DNA from: JAJAZB01 sp965249815
GTDB lineage: Bacteria > Bacteroidota > Bacteroidia > Cytophagales > Spirosomataceae
DNA length: 64,000 nt
Direction: 5' to 3'
NCBI GenBank assembly: GCA_965249815.1
Contig: CBDFMV010000003.1
Coordinates: 1,674,001-1,738,000 of the forward strand
Shown here: in pieces, positions 56,145 through 64,000 of the stretch
Position numbering within the stretch: position 1 is the first letter of the stretch
How the letters are laid out: each line of letters begins with the position of its first letter
Notes under the pieces: model-generated
Seen by the model: only the letters and a program-made list of their open reading frames with translations
What the model was told of the DNA's origin: nothing
Database searches by the model: none
Translations under genes and position numbers: made by a program

Positions 56145-56615
56145 ATGGAGACACTTTACACACCCCCGACGTATGTGATGGCCGAAATTGGTGACCGATT
56201 AGTAGCTGTTTTGATTGACTCAGCGGTTTACTTTCTTCCCGCGGTGCTGCTTGCCGGGGGCTTTTTCGTCTCCAGAGGCGACTTCGGCGCTGCTTCTGCG
56301 CTGTTCCTTGCTGTGGGAGGGCTGGCGTTTTTAGGCGTTTTGATTTATCAAATCATCTTACTGACGACGCTCGGACAAACCGTCGGGAAACGAGCCATGA
56401 AAATCAAAATTGTCCGCGTGAGCGACCAGCAAAATGGCGGGTTCGTTAGTAACGTCTTGCTTCGTGGTTTCGTCAATGGCCTGATTTGCTACATTCCGTT
56501 ACTGGGCGGTTTATATGCTTTGGCGGACATGCTTTTTATTTTTGGCAGCGAACGCCGTTGTCTTCATGACTTTATCGCTGGTACCATCGTAGTGAAACCG
56601 AGCGATGAAGTATAG
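56145..56615 (+). CDS. RDD-family membrane protein
   Basis: The 156-residue protein has about three membrane helices and the RDD signature: VMAEIGDRLVAVLIDSAVYF (RxxxxxxD) and TTLGQTVGKRAMKIKIVRVS. Helices lie at about 24-44, 52-72 and 110-134. RDD proteins may be small-ion transporters or envelope proteins; no function is firm. It is convergent with the GH92 gene, with stops only seven bases apart. Confidence 0.9.
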   Translation: METLYTPPTYVMAEIGDRLVAVLIDSAVYFLPAVLLAGGFFVSRGDFGAASALFLAVGGLAFLGVLIYQIILLTTLGQTVGKRAMKIKIVRVSDQQNGGFVSNVLLRGFVNGLICYIPLLGGLYALADMLFIFGSERRCLHDFIAGTIVVKPSDEV

Positions 56616-56621
56616 TACGAA

Positions 56622-58985
56622 TCACTCGCGCGCTCTCCCCCAGGCGGGGTTCGGTTTCGGACCCATCTGCAACACCAGTTTCCCGCCTTTCACCAGGTCG
56701 TCATGGTAAAGCACCGGTCGGGTCAGGGGCTTGCCGTTGAGCATCGCCGACTGAATGTAGAGGTTCGCCTCCGAGTTGCCCTTCGCTTCGAGCACGAACG
56801 TCTTGCCGCCGTAGTACTGCTTATCCAGGTGAAGTACGATGCGGTTGAACAACGGACTGCTGAGATCATAATATGGCCTGGCCGACGTACCGCCGTCCAT
56901 TTCGAAGAGGCCCATCGCCATCAGCACGTAGAGCGACGACAACTGCCCTTCGTCTTCCTCGCCCACCCAGCCCGTCAGGGGGGAGTTGTCGAACAGGGTG
57001 CTCAGCACCTGCCGGCTGTAACGTTGGGTCAGGTAGGGTTTGCCCGAGTAGTTGAAGAGGAAAGGCGCCTGCAAATTGGGCTGGTTGCCCAAATCCACGT
57101 AGCCCCGGGCAAAGCCTTCCTCCAGGCGCTGGTTAAAACGTTCCTGCCCGACCATTCTGACCAGTTCGGGCACGTTGTGCGGTACAAAAAACGAGTAAAT
57201 CCAGGCCGTTCCTTCCATGAAACCCGTGCCGTTCCAGCCGCCCACTGTGCCGAATTGATGGTTGTTGACCGGCGCTACCCACGTGCCGTCGCGGTGGCGG
57301 CGGCGCACGAAGCCGGTCTGAGTGTCAAACTGGTTTTTCCACGATTCCGACCGCTTCAGAAAATAAGCGTAGTCGTCGGTTTTGCCTAACGCCTTCGCCA
57401 GTTGGGCGGCGGCGTAGTCGTCGTAGGCGTATTCAAGGGTGTTGGAGGTGGTCCCCTCCTCTTCGGGCACAAAACCGTACTTCAGGTACGGGGTCAGTTG
57501 CCGGTTGCCCGCATAGCCGCCGCAGGGCTGCTCGCTGCCGGGCGTGGTCAGGTCGTGTTTAATTGCGGCCCAGGCTTTTTGCACGTCAAAATTACGGATG
57601 CCTTTTTGGTAGGCGCTGACGACGAGCGACTTGTGGTGCTGCGAACCCATGATGGGCGCGTACTCGATGCCGGTGGGGGCTTCAGGCATCCAGCCGCCGT
57701 TGTCGGAGAGGGTCAGCAGCGCGTTGACCCACGAGTTGGCGTAGTGGGGCGTGAGCAGGGTCCAGAGCGGAAACAGGTCCCACTGCGCCCCCCAGAAGCC
57801 GTCGCTGCTGTACACGGCATCGGCGGGGGCTTTGGCCTGCTGGGGCTGCTCGCAGGGGTCGGTGTACCTGCCGTTGACGTCGCTCAGGATGGCCCGGCCC
57901 GTGTAGGCCCGGTAGAGGTTGGTGTAAAACGTCTGCTTGTGGGCCTCGCTCCAGCCCGTCACTTCGACGCGGCCCAGCAACTCGTTCCAGGTGCGGCGGG
58001 CCTGGGCGACGACGCCGTCGAAATGAAAGCCGTAGGGGCTGGTTTCGGTTTCCAGGTTGAGGCGGGCCTGGACAATGCTGACAAACGAAATGCCCGATTT
58101 CACGACCACCGCTTCGCCTTTTTTGGTGTTTAGCGAAAGCCAGACACCGCAATCGCCGCTACCCCGGAAGGTCTGGAGGTTGGTGGAAAGGTGGGCTTTG
58201 GCCCGCCACTGGGTGCCGTATTCGGTGGCCGTGCCCGCGTAGGGTGGGGTTTGCCAGGCGTTCAGGCTGTCGGCGGGGCGGCTTAGCTGAGTGACGAAAT
58301 AAACGGTGTAGTCGTTGGGGTAATGGCCGTTTTGCTTGATGTAACCTTCCAGTTCGGTCGGACTTTTGCGCGTGACGACCACCTCCTGAATCGTGACGTC
58401 TTCCTCGGCGGGAAAATCAAAGTCGAACAGAATCCGCGCCGGTGCCCGCTCGGTCTCGTTCCCGTCGCGCTGCCCCGTGGCCGGAAAGATAAACCGCAGC
58501 CAGCCGGTGCGGGTCGTGGCCGTGACTTCCGCCTTCACGTTGGGGTCAGTCAGGTGAACTGAGTAGTAGCCTGGCGACCCCCGTTCGGTGCTTTTCTCGA
58601 AACGCGAGCGGTAGCCCGACGTCCACATGGTGTTGAAAGGGCCGTCCACCTCGCCAGCGAAGGTCTTGCTTTGCCCAAAACGTTCGAGCGGCCCGGTGGC
58701 GGGCATCACGCTCAGGCCACTCAGGGCCATGGCGTGAATGTGGCTGAAGCCCGAAATGCTGCCCACGGTGTACTCGTAGCCGCCGGTCCAGACGCGGTTC
58801 TGGTTGTCGGGGCTGAGTTTGACCATCCCGAAGGGCAGCGTCGCGCCGGGAAACAAGGCCCAGCGCGAGTTGGAGGTGCCGGTGAACACGTTGACGTAAT
58901 CGACGGGCTGCTTTGGAGTCGTTGGTTGGGCCAGGACCGAAAGCGAAACGCTCAGGTACGCTGCGGAAAGAAAAAGGGTTCTCAT
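56622..58985 (-). CDS. GH92-family exo-alpha-mannosidase
   Basis: The 787-residue protein has a signal peptide (FLSAAYLSVSLSVLAQ) and matches calcium-dependent GH92 alpha-mannosidases: DYVNVFTGTSNSRWALFPGA and LPFGMVKLSPDN at the N-terminus, SDGFWGAQWDLFPLWTLLTP, GGWMPEAPTGIEYAPIMGSQ, and the catalytic-region NSPLTGWVGEEDEGQLSSLY. GH92 enzymes trim alpha-mannosyl ends from N-glycans or mannans. It is the last gene of the sugar operon (42 bases after the mutarotase) and is likely periplasmic or surface-exposed. Confidence 0.93.
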   Translation of the reverse strand: MRTLFLSAAYLSVSLSVLAQPTTPKQPVDYVNVFTGTSNSRWALFPGATLPFGMVKLSPDNQNRVWTGGYEYTVGSISGFSHIHAMALSGLSVMPATGPLERFGQSKTFAGEVDGPFNTMWTSGYRSRFEKSTERGSPGYYSVHLTDPNVKAEVTATTRTGWLRFIFPATGQRDGNETERAPARILFDFDFPAEEDVTIQEVVVTRKSPTELEGYIKQNGHYPNDYTVYFVTQLSRPADSLNAWQTPPYAGTATEYGTQWRAKAHLSTNLQTFRGSGDCGVWLSLNTKKGEAVVVKSGISFVSIVQARLNLETETSPYGFHFDGVVAQARRTWNELLGRVEVTGWSEAHKQTFYTNLYRAYTGRAILSDVNGRYTDPCEQPQQAKAPADAVYSSDGFWGAQWDLFPLWTLLTPHYANSWVNALLTLSDNGGWMPEAPTGIEYAPIMGSQHHKSLVVSAYQKGIRNFDVQKAWAAIKHDLTTPGSEQPCGGYAGNRQLTPYLKYGFVPEEEGTTSNTLEYAYDDYAAAQLAKALGKTDDYAYFLKRSESWKNQFDTQTGFVRRRHRDGTWVAPVNNHQFGTVGGWNGTGFMEGTAWIYSFFVPHNVPELVRMVGQERFNQRLEEGFARGYVDLGNQPNLQAPFLFNYSGKPYLTQRYSRQVLSTLFDNSPLTGWVGEEDEGQLSSLYVLMAMGLFEMDGGTSARPYYDLSSPLFNRIVLHLDKQYYGGKTFVLEAKGNSEANLYIQSAMLNGKPLTRPVLYHDDLVKGGKLVLQMGPKPNPAWGRARE

Positions 58986-59027
58986 AAACTGGGGTAAAGC
59001 ACGACTCAGGAAGCAAAAAAAGCCAGA

Positions 59028-59462
59028 TTAGCGGGGATTGGAAACGGGCGGTAAAAAATCCTCCGTTTTCATTTCGTAAATCACCTTCACCGGCTGCCAC
59101 TGTTCATGGCCGGTCAGTGCCTGGAAGGCACTCATGCGCTTGTCCCATTCGGTGATTCGGGGACCTAAAATTTTGGCTAAATCCCGGTCCAGGTCGAAGT
59201 CGGCGCGGGTGGTGATGAGCAGAAAGGTCTGGTAGCCAAAGCGGTAGATTTTGAAATCGAGGATGCCCGCTTTTCGGAAGGCCTGCTCCACCTCCGGCCA
59301 GACGTGCAGGTGGTAGGCTTCGTACCGCGCCACGGCCACCGGATCGTTTTTCAGGGTGACAAGCAGGGCGAATTGCTTCGTTTCGACCGGTTGGCGGACG
59401 GGCTGGGGGTGGCTGCAACGCAGGAGCAACGCCAGGGCAACGAAGTAGAAGGTCGGTTTCAT
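59028..59462 (-). CDS. L-rhamnose mutarotase-like lipoprotein
   Basis: The 144-residue protein has a signal with possible lipobox (FVALALLLRC), then a mutarotase-like ferredoxin fold: ARYEAYHLHVWPEVEQAFRK with the typical YxxxHxxxWPE and FKIYRFGYQTFLLITTRADF. L-rhamnose mutarotase (RhaM, about 104 residues) swaps the anomers and is cytoplasmic in known cases; an exported form is unusual. It sits between a dehydratase-like gene and GH92 in the same operon, so it probably acts on the released sugar. Confidence 0.85.
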   Translation of the reverse strand: MKPTFYFVALALLLRCSHPQPVRQPVETKQFALLVTLKNDPVAVARYEAYHLHVWPEVEQAFRKAGILDFKIYRFGYQTFLLITTRADFDLDRDLAKILGPRITEWDKRMSAFQALTGHEQWQPVKVIYEMKTEDFLPPVSNPR

Positions 59463-59472
59463 GCCGGTTTTT

Positions 59473-60651
59473 TTAAAGAACAGTGTGCCGGATTGGTCCG
59501 AAATCAGCCACCGTCCAGTGTTTTTGAAATTGAATCTGCCCCCGGCGCTGGATTTTTTCCCAATCGAAACGAACGCTCAGGCCCGGTTCGGCAGGCAGGT
59601 AAAACCGCCCCGCACGAAGCGTAGGCTGCACCGAAAAATACCCGGTCATGGGTCCGATGATGTCGACCAGCAACTCGGTGTGGGCGGCTTCGTTGGCCGT
59701 TGCCACCAGCGAGGCCGCCAGGTGCGAAAACCCGCCCGCCGAGAGTTCCAAGTGACGGTTTGTGGCCAGGTCGCGCACCGCCAGCCATTCGCTGACGCTG
59801 CTCAGGTGCAGGGGCTGGGGTTGCAGGTGACGCACCCCCGCGTCGGCCAGGGCGGAGAAGACCAGCCCGCACACTTCCGATTCACCCACGGCAACCGGCA
59901 CGGCCAATTGGCTACAAAGGGCGCGCAATCCGGTTAAATCCGCCGAATGAACCGGCTCTTCGAGCCAGCGCAGGTCCTGATCGGCCACTTCCCCAACGAA
60001 GCGCAGCGCGTCGGCCACCGACCAGACCTGGTTGGCGTCTACGGCCAGCCCGACGCCCGGCCCCAGGTGGCGGCGCAGGGCCTTCACGCGGGAAACGTCA
60101 CGTTCCAGGGCACGCCCGAATTCACGCCCCACCTTGATTTTGAGCAGCGAAAAGCCTTGTTCGGCAAAGGCCGACGCCTCCCGGAGCAGTTCGGTTTCCG
60201 TCAGGTTGGTACCGCCTCCGCAGGCGTACACGCCCACCCAGTCGCGGGTGGCACCCAGGAAGCGGTGCAGGGGCTGCCCGGTGCGGTGGGCGGCGATGCC
60301 GTGCAGGGCCAAATCGATGCTGCCCAGTGGCCCGGCCACGTGCGGACTCCGGAAGCCTTCGTTTCGCATCGCCCAGTACAGGCGGTTGAACAAAACCCCG
60401 TGCGGAACCGGGGCTGTACCCAGCAGGCGCGGCAAAAACAGGTTTTCGAGCACCGGCAGCGCCCCCGGCGACAGTGGCACGTCGGCGGTGGTGCCGTCGG
60501 CGTCGCTCAGCGTCAGGACGGCGAAACCAAACGACTCGAACGGCCCCATGCCCGCGTCCTGAAACGGCTTGGCCAGCCGGTACGGTTCGACCACCCGAAA
60601 CGTAGCGGCGGTAAGGTGAAAGGTTTCTTCGGCGATGGGGCTGTTAAACAT
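59473..60651 (-). CDS. Enolase-superfamily (mandelate racemase/MLE-like) enzyme
   Basis: The 392-residue protein has the enolase-superfamily barrel: Lys motif FSLLKIKVGREFGRA, metal ligands in LAVDANQVWSV (Asp), LRWLEEPVHSADL (Glu) and VAVGESEVCGLV (Glu), with His in SAGGFSHLAASL as probable base. The position of a second Lys or Asp is replaced by QPQPLHLSSV, so it is not a typical dipeptide epimerase. A dehydratase or racemase acting on a sugar acid is expected from the context. The start ATG 60651 overlaps the aldo/keto reductase gene by eight bases. Confidence 0.85.
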   Translation of the reverse strand: MFNSPIAEETFHLTAATFRVVEPYRLAKPFQDAGMGPFESFGFAVLTLSDADGTTADVPLSPGALPVLENLFLPRLLGTAPVPHGVLFNRLYWAMRNEGFRSPHVAGPLGSIDLALHGIAAHRTGQPLHRFLGATRDWVGVYACGGGTNLTETELLREASAFAEQGFSLLKIKVGREFGRALERDVSRVKALRRHLGPGVGLAVDANQVWSVADALRFVGEVADQDLRWLEEPVHSADLTGLRALCSQLAVPVAVGESEVCGLVFSALADAGVRHLQPQPLHLSSVSEWLAVRDLATNRHLELSAGGFSHLAASLVATANEAAHTELLVDIIGPMTGYFSVQPTLRAGRFYLPAEPGLSVRFDWEKIQRRGQIQFQKHWTVADFGPIRHTVL

Positions 60652-61591
60652 GGGAGGCAGCAATGGCTTGGGTGATGGCCGCAAACGGGTCGTCGGGCAA
60701 CGTTCCGGCGCGCAGGTTGGCCAGGGTTTGGCGCAGGTCGGCGCTGGTTTGCGGGCCAATGACCACGCGGTCGGCTTCGGCAATGGACAGCAGGTAGCGG
60801 TGGGCCAGTGCGGGCAGCGGCATTTCCCAATCGTCGGCCAGCGCCTTCACGCGCCGGGCGGCCCGGACGTCGGCTTCCCGCAGCCAGTCGGGCGGCTGGC
60901 GCGTGAATTCGGCGAAACGTCGCCCCAGCAACCCCATCGCCAGCGGACTGGCCGCGTAATACGCCAGGTTCAACCGTTGGTAGAGGGGCAATTCCTCGGT
61001 GAGGGCGCTCAGATTGGCCGCGTTGAGTCGATTAAAACCCATCGCAACCGAAAAGGCACCAGCCGCCAGCCGACTGAGCCAGTCGGCGTCGGGATTTCCG
61101 CCGAAACCGAGGTGGCGCACGAAACCTTCTTCCCGAAGCTGCTCCAGTGACTCCAGGATGGCGGGCCGTCCGCCGACGGGGATTTCGTCGGGGTCGTGCA
61201 GGAAAACCAGCTCCAGCCGGTCCAACCCGAATAACTCCAGGCTGCGGCCCAGGCTCCGGCGCAGGGCTTCGCCGGAAAAGTCGTAATGACCGGACTCGGC
61301 GGTTTTGCCCTCCAGCCGCCCGGCTTTCGTGCTGACCAGGGGCACCGGACCGCGCCATTGCCGCAGGGCTTCGGCCACGTACGTTTCGGCCCGGTGGTAG
61401 GCCGGGGCCGTATCCAGGACGGTGATGCCCGCTTCGAGGGCCAGCAAAAGCGTATCGACGGATTCCAGTGCCTTTACCGGTCCCCAAACGCCCCCCAGCG
61501 CGGCCGTGCCGAGGGCCAGCCGGGCGGGCCGAAGCCCCAGCGCATCGAGGCGGGGTGAATGATCGGGTTGTGGGGTGAGGGTGGGCGTCAT
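60644..61591 (-). CDS. Aldo/keto reductase
   Basis: The 315-residue TIM-barrel enzyme contains LALGTAALGGVWGPVKALES, the catalytic DTAPAYHRAETYVAEAL (Asp, Tyr), Lys in LVSTKAGRLEGK and His in LVFLHDPDEIPVGG, and an NADPH-binding end (VVIGPQTSADLRQTLANL). It resembles the L-fucose/D-threo-aldose dehydrogenase type. The ATG at 61591 overlaps the SSS transporter stop by one base (TGATG); a start further upstream is unlikely. It probably oxidises the sugar taken up by the transporter. Confidence 0.9.
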   Translation of the reverse strand: MTPTLTPQPDHSPRLDALGLRPARLALGTAALGGVWGPVKALESVDTLLLALEAGITVLDTAPAYHRAETYVAEALRQWRGPVPLVSTKAGRLEGKTAESGHYDFSGEALRRSLGRSLELFGLDRLELVFLHDPDEIPVGGRPAILESLEQLREEGFVRHLGFGGNPDADWLSRLAAGAFSVAMGFNRLNAANLSALTEELPLYQRLNLAYYAASPLAMGLLGRRFAEFTRQPPDWLREADVRAARRVKALADDWEMPLPALAHRYLLSIAEADRVVIGPQTSADLRQTLANLRAGTLPDDPFAAITQAIAASHV

Positions 61592-63165
61592 CAGTTGAAA
61601 AGCAGGTAAAGCGCCAGCATCACCGTGCCCACGCCGCCCCACCACCACCACACGCCCGCCACCCGCCGCGAGGGCGACCGCCGGTACGTTTCGAGCAGCG
61701 TGGGCAGGGAAAATTCCGGACGGGGCCGGGTCAGCAGGGAAACAACGACCATGAATACGACCAGCCCCGCGAACACGTAAAAGGCCAGCAGCATGTAGTG
61801 GGGCCAGAAGCCCGCCCGGGGGTAGTCGTTGAGTTGCAGCAGCCCCAGCGTCAGGCTCAGCACCGAACCGAGCGTCAGCGTCAGCAGGGCGGCCGTGGGC
61901 GTGGCGCGTTTCCAGAGAACCCCCAGCACAAACACGGTGGAAATGGGTGGGGCAAAAAACGCAATCGCGCTTTGCAGGGTGTCGAACAGGTTTTTCCCCA
62001 CGCCCTCCATCAAAAACGCGACGCCCATCGCCAGCACCGCCGCCACGACGGTCATCAGCCGCCCCGTGCGCTGAACTTCATTCGGGGTGGCCATCGGACG
62101 AATTTTCGTGGCGTAAATGTCGAGCGTAAACACCGTGCTGAACGAGTTGAGGCCCGACGCCGAGACGCCGATGAGCGAGGCCAGCAGCGTGGCCACGATC
62201 ATGCCCACCAGTCCGGCGGGCAGCAGGTTGGTTACCATCGTCAGGTAGGCCTGGTCGGAATGCGGCAGGTGCGGAAACAGCACCGCGCACAAAATTCCCG
62301 GCAGCACGAAAATCAGCGGCATCAGGATTTTCAGCGAAGCCGCCAGCACGGTACCCAACTGCCCTTCGCGCACGTTTTTGGCCGCCAGCACCCGCTGCAC
62401 GATGGTTTGGTCGGTACACCAGTACCAGATGCCCATCACCGGATAACCCAGCAGCACGGCGGGCCAGGGGTACACCGGGTCGCCGACGGGCCGGAATAGG
62501 TGCCAGAACTTCGCCGGCACGCCCTGAATGACGCCTTCCACCGAACCAACTTTCAGCAGGGCAATGGTAGTGAGCGTGGCCGAACTGAGGATGATGAACA
62601 CCGACTGAAAGGCTTCCGTCCGGACGACGGCGGCCAGCCCGCCCACCGCCGTAAAACTCGTGGCGAGCGCGGCCAGCGTGAGCACCGACGCCCAGAGCGG
62701 CCAGCCGATGAGTTGTTTGAGCAACACCCCGCCCGCGAAGAACGTACCGCCAAGGAAAACCACGATGATCGTCACCAGGTTGAACCACGACAGAAAGGCG
62801 TAGCAGGCCGGACCGAACCGCTGTTTCAGGAATTCAGGCATGGTGCTGATGCGGGTGCTGAGGTAGTGCGGCACGAACACCATGCCCAGCAGCAGCAGGA
62901 AAATCCAGGCCAGCCAGTCGAAATTTCCCGCCACGATGCCCGTGGTGTAGCCAATGCTGGCCCCGGCAATGAGCGACGAGGGGTTAATGTCGGTGCCAAA
63001 AATGGACAGTCCGATTTTGGGCCAGGTCAGCGACCGCCCGGCCAGAAACAGATCGTCGGAGGCGGGCGTATGACGGCGCTGGCGGAGGTTGATCACCAGC
63101 AGTGCCAGCAGGTACGCGCCAATGACCAGAAAATCAAGCGGTTGAAGGGAGTCGGTGAGCTTCAT
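61591..63165 (-). CDS. Sodium:solute symporter (SSS/SGLT family)
   Basis: The 524-residue transporter has about 13-14 membrane helices. It starts MKLTDSLQPLDFLVIGAYLL; the SGLT motif lies in FLAGRSLTWPKIGLSIFGTD (GRSL) and INPSSLIAGASIGYTTGIVA, while YWCTDQTIVQRVLAAKN is the SGLT signature for the sugar site. It imports a sugar or sugar acid with sodium. It overlaps the enolase-superfamily gene upstream (four bases) and the aldo/keto reductase downstream, so it is in the middle of the operon. Confidence 0.93.
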   Translation of the reverse strand: MKLTDSLQPLDFLVIGAYLLALLVINLRQRRHTPASDDLFLAGRSLTWPKIGLSIFGTDINPSSLIAGASIGYTTGIVAGNFDWLAWIFLLLLGMVFVPHYLSTRISTMPEFLKQRFGPACYAFLSWFNLVTIIVVFLGGTFFAGGVLLKQLIGWPLWASVLTLAALATSFTAVGGLAAVVRTEAFQSVFIILSSATLTTIALLKVGSVEGVIQGVPAKFWHLFRPVGDPVYPWPAVLLGYPVMGIWYWCTDQTIVQRVLAAKNVREGQLGTVLAASLKILMPLIFVLPGILCAVLFPHLPHSDQAYLTMVTNLLPAGLVGMIVATLLASLIGVSASGLNSFSTVFTLDIYATKIRPMATPNEVQRTGRLMTVVAAVLAMGVAFLMEGVGKNLFDTLQSAIAFFAPPISTVFVLGVLWKRATPTAALLTLTLGSVLSLTLGLLQLNDYPRAGFWPHYMLLAFYVFAGLVVFMVVVSLLTRPRPEFSLPTLLETYRRSPSRRVAGVWWWWGGVGTVMLALYLLFN

Positions 63166-64000
63166 GCCAGCCTGTCGGGCAACGGTTCCAGCACCCCGTA
63201 GCGTTCGAGGGCCTCGAAGTTCAACTCGATGCCTAAGCCTGGTTTATCGGGCAGTTGCAGTTTGCCATCCTGCATCACGAGCGGGTCGGGCACGAGTTCA
63301 ATCCGCAGGGCTGAATCGCAGAGTTCAGCGGGCAGAAACTCGATGAACGGGCAATGCGGCACGGCTGCCGCCAGGTGGGCCGATGCCGCAATGCCAATGC
63401 CGGTTTTCCAGCAGTGCGGCACAATGAGCCGCCCCCGGTCCTGGGCCAGGTTGCACACGCGCATGGCCTCGGTCAGCCCCCCAACTCGGCCCACGTCGGG
63501 CTGGGCCACGTCGACCAACCCCTTGTCCATCAGTTCAATAAATTCAAAACGGGTCGTTTGCCATTCACCGGCGGCAATGCGCATCGGCGCTTCGCGGGCA
63601 AGGGTCGCGTAGCCTTCGAGGTTGTCAATTTGCAGGGGCGTTTCCACGAAATACAAGTCCAGATCATCCCACTTGCGCAGGGTTCGCAGCGCCGATTTGG
63701 CATCGCGCCAGAGGTACTGCACGTCCACCATCATCTCAAAATCCGGCCCGACGGCCTGGCGGCAGGCCCGGATGATGTCGGTCATGTCCTGATCGGAGCC
63801 ATGCAGGCCGCTGTGGTTGTAGGGGCCACCCAGGGTGCATTCCATCTTGCCCGCTTTGAAGCCGTAGGCCTTGGCGCGTTTGGCCCAGGCCACCAGCGAA
63901 TCGCCGTAGTCGTTGACCGACGTGCCGTTGGGTTGCAGCGAGGCGTAGGGCACGATGTGGTCTTTGTGCGCGCCGCCGAGGAGTTTATAAACCGGCAGGT
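63162..64000 (-). CDS. Enolase-superfamily sugar-acid dehydratase, 5' part missing
   Basis: The frame is open to the right edge (the last bases read LPVYKLLGGAHKDHIVPYAS), so the N-terminal third is outside; at least 279 residues are inside. Motifs: AYGFKAGKMECTLGG (Lys), FEMMVDVQYLWR (Asp), YFVETPLQ (Glu), RIAAGEWQTTRFEF (Glu), DVAQPDVGRVGGLTEAMRVC and the base VPHCWKTGIG (His). This is the MR-type group of L-fuconate/L-rhamnonate-like dehydratases. It is the first visible gene of the operon, and the real start and promoter lie beyond the window. Confidence 0.9.
   Translation of the reverse strand, partial: LPVYKLLGGAHKDHIVPYASLQPNGTSVNDYGDSLVAWAKRAKAYGFKAGKMECTLGGPYNHSGLHGSDQDMTDIIRACRQAVGPDFEMMVDVQYLWRDAKSALRTLRKWDDLDLYFVETPLQIDNLEGYATLAREAPMRIAAGEWQTTRFEFIELMDKGLVDVAQPDVGRVGGLTEAMRVCNLAQDRGRLIVPHCWKTGIGIAASAHLAAAVPHCPFIEFLPAELCDSALRIELVPDPLVMQDGKLQLPDKPGLGIELNFEALERYGVLEPLPDRLA

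Overview
This 64 kb window is a GC-rich chromosomal segment of a Bacteroidota bacterium, most likely from Cytophagia or Saprospiria; the family cannot be fixed because no rRNA or tRNA gene was seen. The evidence is a secreted protein with a type IX secretion (T9SS) C-terminal sorting domain, a PorE-like TPR/beta-propeller/OmpA lipoprotein, a TonB-plug protein, families typical of the phylum (DUF2480, DUF4292, PorT-like barrels), and many copies of the Bacteroidota -7 promoter element TAnnTTTG in place of sigma-70 -10 boxes.

Layout. 1-5.3 kb: TPR protein, DUF4292 lipoprotein and EnvC-like factor, an esterase-folA pair, then tsaB-DUF2480 on the minus strand. 5.3-9.8 kb: rpmH-rnpA-C-terminal protease on minus; an SBF-type transporter and an orphan adenine methylase on plus. 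9.9-20.5 kb: two Uma2-type nucleases, ileS, a GH16 glucanase, a DUF1800/DUF1501 pair and recO. 20.5-33.6 kb: housekeeping genes (lptB, recJ, mazG, rplU, an unusual rpmA fusion, nfu, nth, an ECF sigma factor with a small partner, ferredoxin, HAD phosphatase, purM). 33.6-38.4 kb: PorE-like lipoprotein, a pseudouridine synthase with a giant disordered N-terminus, and a PIN toxin-antitoxin pair.

38.4-43.4 kb is the accessory zone: a 13-unit 21-bp tandem array, an orphan hypothetical gene, several short repeats, and two AT-rich genes each bracketed by its own 10-bp inverted ends, with a long stem-loop between them. This looks like a pair of integron-type gene cassettes, and it is the most unusual part of the window. 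A second, degenerate 21-bp array lies at about 16.4-16.8 kb.

43.5-56.6 kb: a barrel-less TonB-plug/alpha-2-macroglobulin-like protein, an AAA/DUF4143 protein, a NarX/NarL-type two-component system, a VOC protein, fasciclin, a cytochrome b plus molybdopterin oxidoreductase pair, a haloalkane dehalogenase, a GH130-like lipoprotein and an RDD protein. 56.6-64 kb: one minus-strand operon for sugar use (enolase-superfamily dehydratase, SSS transporter, aldo/keto reductase, second enolase-superfamily enzyme, mutarotase, GH92 mannosidase), running off the right edge.

A recurring theme is that many intergenic gaps carry a long, often perfect inverted repeat, each of a different sequence family; one related repeat has entered the ileS coding sequence in frame. 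Gene starts were chosen from family alignment, signal peptides, overlaps and promoter position, because Shine-Dalgarno sites are not informative here.
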